Positions 51,301-60,000 of a stretch of DNA of 64,000 bases are shown here, piece after piece. Below the pieces are notes generated by a model. It was not told the DNA's origin and did no database searches. It saw only the letters and a list, made by a program, of their open reading frames with translations. The stretch spans positions 745,816 to 809,815 of the forward strand of contig VWZP01005240.1 of assembly GCA_013396995.1 (NCBI GenBank), given 5' to 3'. This stretch comes from Dicaeum eximium (Eukaryota > Chordata > Aves > Passeriformes > Dicaeidae). A program made the position numbers and the translations under genes. How positions within the stretch are numbered: the stretch's first letter is position 1; each line of letters begins with the position of its first letter.

Positions 51301-54300
51301 AATCAGAGGAATCATCCTTTAATAGAAAGAAAATGGTTTTAAAAGGTGACATAATTAGGCAGTAAGGATAAAACATACCTTCATAGTACCTGCCTTCTTT
51401 TAATTTTAAAGAAACTATGTCTGCTTTTCAGAGATATAGGTGATGTGAAAAAAATAAATAAGAAAACCCTCTGAGATGTGAGGCAGGGTGGAGAACAGAA
51501 AAGAATTGTTGTGCCAATACCTGAGAACAGGGGAGCTGTTTATGTCAGGTCCTGCCACATCTCATGAGTATGTCTGACACAGTGAGCTGAAGGAGGTTGA
51601 TGATGCTGAATTGCAGTTTTGTAGGGTCTTTTTTTCTGTCTGGATGTAAGATTAAAAAAATTAAACATTTTGCAATATGAGACTTAGATATAATAATGTC
51701 TGGGACAAATAATTAGCACATTAGTGAAAAAAATCACAGGATAACTAGAGTTTCTCATGGGGGGAATATTTCTCTGAAAAAATTTCTTGTTGCTTTGTTT
51801 GAAAGAGTTCATATGTTTAGATGATTAATTTCTGTATTGTAGCGTAAAGAAAACTGTTGTTGAAGAATGGTAATGCCTTTAATTTGTGGAGGAAGCTATC
51901 CTCTTATCATCTGCATGAGGTTAGCTGAGTTATTAACTTCTTAAAATGATAATTTTCATATGCTCAGTGGATCTTTTTAACTAAATTCTGAAAAGATTCC
52001 CCTCATTTTACCTTGCTGCAAAGCACTCCAGACGTGGTCAGCTACTGGAAAAACCCCGTTCAGTGTTCACAGAGTGATCAAACATTCTTTGTCGTAGTAG
52101 TACAAGAACTTTTTTTTCTTTAGTGTAACTAGGATCTGTTCTGATACCAGAAAATTGTAAGAACAGTCAAAATATGTTTCTAGCACCTTACTTAAAACTT
52201 CTGAGTGACTTGTAATGTAAGGTGCATGTTATTTTGATTTGCTTGAATCGTAGGTAAAGTGAAAACAAAAGCAGAAGAGGAACTGGGGTCAAACACCAGA
52301 GGGAGAAGGATCAGCTTACTCCCACTAAAGAGGCAGTATGGTTCTAAGTGAAAGTATATTTCAAAAGACCTTGAAATGTTTTTGTTTTTAATAAAAAGTT
52401 TCTAAAGTCTAATAACTGAGTTTATAAATATGAACACTTTGAAGTTAGAAAATTGAGCACTTCAGCTTTGAGGCACAAGTTCTCATTTCAATGTTATCAT
52501 TGCTAACATTGCCAGTTGTGCATCATGTCAGCCTTTAATTTGTTTTTGTATTATTTTCTCATAAAGCACATGCTTTATCAGAGATACTCAGAAGGGGAAC
52601 ACTGGACATCATGTCTTGCAAACTCTGGAAGACCAAGACATTTAAAACTTTCCATAATTTGCATTAATGTTCCTTCTGACTTTCTAGATAGGTAAATGGA
52701 AATGTGTAGCCTGAGTTACAAAAATGCTAAGTGCTCACAGCTGCAGGATCCAACAGTGGGGAACTCTCTTCTCAACAGCAAATTCTCTAAACAAAAAGCT
52801 TTATCTTTGAGCTGGAATTCTGATTAGGAGTACCCATACTCATTCTGACTGTTATGCCTCTTACATTGTGCCCTTCCTGCAGATGAAAGCTATGCTTCCA
52901 TATGGTACTGGCAATTCACATTGCCAATTGGAATGTGAAAGTGAATTCTTTAATATTTATAATTATGGTATTTTGGAATAACATTCCAGGGGGTTGGTAA
53001 GTCTGTGTTTGGTCACATGTTAACATGGAAGTACATGAGGAATGTGAGAGATAAATAGAAATATCAATAAAACACATAAATTAGTTAGGACAGAATCACA
53101 GAACACTTAAGGTCAGCAGGGGTCTCTGATGGTCATCTGGTCCAATGCTTGCTGGGCCAACCAGTTGTCCAGGGACATGTCTGGGTGGCTTTTGAACATC
53201 TCCAAGGAAGGAGATTGCAGAAGCTCCCTGTGCTATCTGTGCCAGTGCTCAATCACCCTTTCTGCAACAGTGTCTCCTGAAGTTGAAGCCTCCTGTGTTT
53301 CAGTTTGTGACCTTTGTCTCTGGTTCTGTCACTGGGTACCACTGAAGACCCTGGATCCTCTTCTTTGCATGCTCCCTTCAGGGTTTTGTACATATTGATG
53401 AGATTCTCTGAGCCTTCTCTTCTCTTCTCTAGGCTCTCCCAGCTCTCCCAGCCTCTCCTCACTGGAGAGATGCTCCCCTTGCTTAATCATCTCTGTGGCC
53501 CTTCAGCCAACAGATGTGATGAGCACAGATAATTAAAGAGAGAAGGATAATGCCCATGGATTTGAGTTGAACAAAAATGATCAGTCTAACATTTTTTACA
53601 ATCTAGACAAAATGTTTGACTGCATTATTTTTATGTGTAATTTATAGGTATTCTTCCAAGTATTAAACCAATTACACCATGCTTCTCTGTAATGGGAGTT
53701 CCACCTCCTTTTTTATGGATGTTTAGCTCTGAAGCTGCTGACCTATTGCTTGGACTGTTAATGCTAGACCTTAGCAAGAGAAACCTGCTATTTATAAGTG
53801 AAATGAACTCCTAGTTTTGTACAGTGGATCTTTCAGAGTCTATATGAAATTGGACTACCATCCTTCTCTTTAATCCTTTTCTTTCCCTCCTCATGTGCCA
53901 CTAAGAGAGAATGTTGAGGGCAGCATGTGATATGTAAGAGGTGTGATGGCAGCCACCAGTGCTCCTTTGAACAAACTTCCAGAGATTTTATACAAGTGCA
54001 GAAAACAGATCAGAAAGCGTTCTAATTAATTTCAAAGAGCAGATGTTGTCCTCTGATTTCTGAAAAAGATGATATTTACAATTCCAACACTGACAGAAAA
54101 GACTAAGAACTGTAACCTCTTGAAATTTTTACTTGGAGCAATGTACCCTCTTTATGAATTTCTGTAATTCTCTAGTAATTAAGTACAACAATCAGTCCAG
54201 ACAACATACCATGCATGCAGACAGAAATTTGTCCATGCACTTAAAAGAAATCCTAGCTTTGTGTAGGCATGCAAATTAATTTTTCCTCTGGTTTTGATCG

Positions 54301-57022
54301 TTTTGTCTGTGTCATACCACAACAGGGATCAATTTCACCATCTGCCTATGAAATACCAAGAGATGGTACATAGTTATTAGAAATCTTTGGGCAGTACAAA
54401 TGAAGATAAAGGTCCTGGTTATCTGATTGGTTTTCATCCACAGTGCATGCATTGGATCCCAAGACCCTTATTGTGGCTGGGACATGGTGATGAAGAAATG
54501 CACAACGCTGGAAGAAAGTCTGAGCATGAGTCAATGGGAGCAAAGCATTACCGTGTGTCCAGTAAGTCCAAATGCATTCATTTGTCTCTTAAAACCTTTG
54601 ATTCCATGTGAATTTCATTAAAGTGAGCTGGCATCGATTTTTCAAGCTCAGAAAACTGCATTTAATGTTGTTTTCCTTAGGTTTTCCCATCAGATTTTAG
54701 CAGAGTACTAGTTTCTTTTCTATTTCTTATCAAACTGCTTCCATGATAAAGTTATTTAGAGTAATTTCAAAGGGTGGTTGTTTTTTATTTGTAATGTCTA
54801 TTTTCCCACCTTAAAAACAAATATTTTCTAAAATTAGTGATATTGACATATTTTCCTTTGCAGAATTTTTCTCCATAATGTACTTTGAGGAAGTTTAATC
54901 ACTAATGGAATAATCTTTTCTTTTAGGATTATTATTGCTAATATAAAAAGCCAAATAACATCTTCTAAACTACATGAATTGGAAGGCTGAATTCTATAAG
55001 TTAAGTCTCACCCACATTAACAACAGAGGTGATAATTACAGTAAATGCAGGGTTTACATTTACAGTGGCTTAACACTTCTCTTTAATAAATTATTTTGAA
55101 TATATTCTATATAATATAAAAAGGTACCAACAAAATTGATTTGTATCTCTCATTTTTAATTTTATTCTGGTAATGTTCTAATATCATTCTTTTCCCTCAC
55201 TCCAAAGCACACAAAAAGAGGGTTATGAAGTATCTTTCTTGTGCTATTGAGCTTTTTTTTTTTTTTTTTTTTGAGAGATTCTTGCTGCTTTGCCCTTCTG
55301 CCCATGAAGAGGGAAACATTCCAACTCAATTCCACTTTCATTCCTAGTAAGGACTTCTTAGGAACTAGAGATGTGCAAAATCAAAATAAAGTTCTTCCAA
55401 CTCTGACTTGTGCTCTCTACATGTGTTGCAGCAGCCGCTTAGATACAAGCACTACACTGATTCTGAGGGCCTTGAGAATGTGCTCCTGTGTTCTGACCCT
55501 GTTTGACATTAAATACCAATTTTCAAAACATTATTTTCGAATTTTTCAAACTTTAAAAACATGTTTATGTCTTGTCCTCTCCTTTGCATCCACCTTCTCA
55601 CATGGAGGACAAATAAAATAGGCCTGTGTTGGATTAATCTGCATTAGCATTTGAACTGAAATCAGGAGCAAGTTTGGGGAAAATACTGTGATTACTGAAA
55701 TGCCTTTTTTTGTTGATATTTGCATGGGCAATCAGCCTGCTGTGCTCAGTCTTTGAATTGTGGCACTAGGACTTATTTTCTTTTGTAAATATAGACCACA
55801 AGGCCAAGATGGACTGAAGGGAAGAATAATTTAGAAAACATAATTCTATTCTGTTCTGTTCAACTGGAAAAACAATTATTTAGTATCTATTATATGACAT
55901 GTGCACAGGATATGGCAGTCCAGTCAAAGCAGGGGAGCACCTAAGTCTTGCTTGGAAATTTATCCATAGCTGTGAGACTTATCCTGCTTCAAAGACCTAG
56001 TGAACCTCCAAAGAAATTTTGTCCTTGAGCAGATTGAGCTTGCATAATATAAGGAAGATTTTAGAATTGTCTATCTAAATTGAAAAGTGTGGGTTTATGC
56101 CTTTACTGTTTTAAAGCCTTACACACTAAGTAACACATTATTAAACACATTATGAAGATTTGAAAACTTCACAGAAACTTTCCTTTAAAGTAACACAGTA
56201 TTGTGGCAAAGTGCAATCAATTACAATTTTGCTTAGTGAGGCTTTCAAATATTTGTTTTTATAGCATTTTTTTGTGCTGTGCTCACAGGATATATAAGCC
56301 AAGATGCAATTAATTTAATTTTGTAGGCAACTGAGCTATGTGCATCCTTAACATGTGCTAGATACATTCAAGACACTGCTGCAAGCAGAGCATAACAGAA
56401 TATTGAAAACCTACTCTCCCTCTTTTGGTCCCAATTGCTTCCAATATCTTAATTGTTAGTAAAATTACTCAGATCTCTTTAACATTGTAGAAATTTTTTT
56501 AGATTAATAAATGACCAGTTTCTTCTAAAATTGAATCAGAGAGACTTCTGTTTATACAATAGTTTAGTCCAGGATAAAAAGTGTGACCAGTTTCCTTTGA
56601 GAAATTATTTCCTACAGAATTATTCATGTGACTGAGTACTTACAGGCATGTCATGGTAGAGGAGAGAGGTGAATAGGAGAGATAGATGAGCATCTGTGCT
56701 ACCATTGCTACCATTTGAAGATCAGCTTTGAAAAATGTGGTTATTTTGGTTATCTTGCTATGATTCAATTTGATTTATAGGTTATTGTTTCAGTTGGCAT
56801 GAGTACAGCAATTGTGCATAAATGTGGACACTGGACACTAATTAATGCTATGGCACATATATCCACTTTGATCTTTTTCCAGTTGGTCATGTATCCCTAT
56901 TATTCATCTAACAATTTTTATGGCAATGAAGGTTCATTGTTTTTTTGAAATATTTTCCAGTGGGACAACTTGCAATCCATCATTTAAAAATATGCAGATA
57001 TTAGCTAAGAATTTTTACAGGG

Positions 57023-57061
<39 letters not shown>

Positions 57062-60000
57062 TTTTCAGGATTTTGGTTTTGTTTGTTTGTTTAACAGAAG
57101 TATGCAACATTAAATGGCTTTATTTTTACAGTTACTCCCAGAGAAAGTGTAGTATGAGACCTGCATTAATTAGGAGCTTCAGGAAATTCTACAGACTCAC
57201 TAAATTCTACCAAAAGTAATCTCAAACCAAAGATCTCTTGACAGAGTTAAAAATTGTGACATTTACTCAGAGTGCAGAGGCACAAAGCAGAAGATGAGGT
57301 GGGTGCAGAGAGACTTGAGACAAAGGTGGGTATTTGGAGGACATTAAGAAGGAAGAAAAGTCTAAAGGTATTTGCAGAAGGGAAAGGGTGACAAAACCAG
57401 GGTGGTAGAGAGGGAAAGCAAAGTGTAGCCATGCCAAGATGGTCTGATTGACTGTGATTCTGCCTTTGAGGTGTCAGATGGTGAAAGGTTAATGGCCATG
57501 GATTCTGGTGAGGGCTGCCAAGGCCCCTCATCTGCACATTTTGCTTTCCTGCAGTTATATGATGAAATTGTTTGCTATCACTTCTGAAAGGGAGATACAG
57601 AGAGACAGAGCAGTTGGGTCATGGGGAACAGGAAAGACCTTATTGGGATGATTTTTGCAGGAGCAAGAAAAAATAATGAAGAAAGAGAATATGTCATCAA
57701 TTTATCTTTCTGAGTTCAAGCTTTCAGCTATGCTTTATGTATATTTTCTCTGCCACTCAATATGTATTATGGTAAACATAGACAACTGTTAGCTTGTGTA
57801 ACCACAGACAAGTTTTAGTTTATAATTGTAGGTGCAACAATAAAGATGTTTTGATGCAGCACAGAAACAGAAAGCAGTAAATGCATTTTCACATCTCTGA
57901 CATAATTAGATTGGGGCCAGAGAGTTGTTAGTTTATGGACTATAAATATTTGTTAGAACAGCAGTGTAAGAGAGAATGAGTCTGTTTGTCACTTAAAAAG
58001 AAGTATTTCTTGTTGTCTTACAAAACACAACAGTATAAACTCTACATGAGTAAAGGTTGGTGAGTTATTTTCAATAAGTAGATGTCAACAGATTTTGAAA
58101 TTATGAATTATGGTTATGTCAGTTGTAGTTGACAGAATATAAGCATAGCTGTTCTTGCACAAGTGATACTTGTGAAAAATAAACGGTGGGAAATGTAATT
58201 AGTAGTGAAATAATAGTATCTTTGCCACAGTGGAAGGAATCAGCCAACATGCAGAGTGTCAGTGGAAACATGCCTTATGCTGTGCTTGAGTCTCTTGTAT
58301 CATTGAAGTATTTGTGAAATGTACACTTCCCTCACCACTGCTAAAACACTAAAAATAGTAAAGGAAGATACCATGTCAGATTGGTTATGACAATCTACAA
58401 CTGTAATTCCTGTTTCAATATATAAGCAAATATTCAAGTGTTATGTTCTCACACATCGGATGAAAAATGCATAGCTACAAGTGATACGTATTTATTCTTA
58501 CTAAGAGGGAATTTAAATGCTACTTGCACTTGTTGGTGCTGTTGTCTTGACTCAAAGTTAACATGAGGCAAACAAAAGGCAAATTCCTTAATATTTAAGT
58601 GGCCATAATTTCCATTTAGGATCACAGATTTGTCAAGATTAACACTTAGCTAAAAGAATATTACAAAAATCTGTCTTTGCTGGGAGCTGAATTCTCCATG
58701 TCCTGCCCCATTTTCTTTAGAAAAGCTCATTTTCTAGCTCATTTTGTTTCAGCTGGAAAATGAAGAATTCATATTAAATGTGTTACAGCTGCTTGATGGA
58801 AATATTCCAGTCAAGATGAGAATGGTCCGGACCTTACAGCCAAAGGGGTTGAGAATTGAATTCTGTGGGAGCAAACTGTTTCATGAGGGGTTAGGTGTTG
58901 TTTTTTGGAGATGTTTCTAGGATTTATACTTAGAATTTCATATAACATATAGAGACACTGTCATATTTAAAACCACATTTCCTCCTTATGAAATGGTACT
59001 GTATGACATACGCTTCAAAATCTGCTTCCAAAGAAAGGTACTCTTCATGGAGATTTGAGTTTGATCAGTACAGTTTTGTTACCCTGGACTATTTCAGCAT
59101 CTGTGTTTAGAATCACAGAATTGTTTCATTGGAAGGAAACTGAAAGACCATTTAGTTTGAATCCCCCCTGCCAAGGGCAAGGACACCTTCCACTAGACCA
59201 TGTTGCTCAAAGCCCCATCCAACTGGCCTTGAACACTTCCAATTCCTGTGGATTGGGCATCCAGTTTCTCATGGGAAACCCATTCCAGTGTCTCACCATC
59301 CTCATAGAGAATTTCTTCTTTGTTTTTTCCTTATCCTGTGCTAGCTCTTCGTTTTGATCTTGGGTTTTACAGTCAGTCTCCAGGTTCCATTTTCACCAGA
59401 AAATTTTAGGAAATAGGGAATACAGAAGATAATTGAGAGGTGGGCAAGCATGGTTGTGAAAGGTAACAGCTGTGATTCCTGTTATTGCTATGGTGGTGGC
59501 ATCCAGTGGCTCATATTGGTCAGAAGTTGTGGAAATCCTGCAGCTACAGGAATTAAAAGGGGAGATTGCTGTCTGGAAGATGTATCTCTTCAGGGGAGAC
59601 TGCTGCTGTTGGTGGCTGAAAGCTAAACCTTCACGCACAGCAGAATAAAGAGGTTGTGTGAAGGAGCTGCCAAGCCTCAGGTAAGCTTTTCTGTTGTGTT
59701 TGTTTTTAGATGAGGAACCTGACAGTGGATGGACATTTTGGAACATGGTCACAGTGGAAACCTTGCACCCACACTGACGGGGCCAGTGTTGGCTCCTGCC
59801 TCTGCAGGACACGTGTGTGTGACAGTCCTGCTCCTCAGTGTGGAGGGTGGCTGTGTGAAGGACCAACCATGGAGATTGCCAACTGCTCCAGGTAGGCACG
59901 ACCATTTCAGGTTCTATCACTTGTGGTTTAAAGATTTTTAACTTAATCAGAATAAAGCCTACCCTTTGAAATCTCCCCTGAAATCTACTGATCCTGGTCT

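Larger units (their letters stand above)
42192..54443 (+). other. SEMA5A intron, 12.3 kb
   Basis: This phase 2 intron runs from GTATGA to ATCCACAG. Contents recognised are a (GT)19 repeat (45331-45368), a CR1 piece without 3' end (about 47860-48640), a sense LTR (about 49280-49662) and an antisense CR1 (53089-53520). The stretches 42200-45300, 45370-47850, 49670-53080 and 53530-54440 show nothing further. Confidence 0.88.
54562..59709 (+). other. SEMA5A intron, 5.1 kb
   Basis: This phase 0 intron runs from GTAAGT to TTTTTAG. It contains a 20-base T run (55253-55272), a 32-base A run (57028-57059) and an antisense CR1 3' piece (59110-59348). A GTAAGC donor-like site lies at 59681, only 29 bases before the exon. 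Confidence 0.9.

Noticed and set aside
56990..57059. Poly(A) run as the end of a processed pseudogene
   Set aside because: No coding or RNA-gene sequence and no flanking direct repeats were visible upstream.
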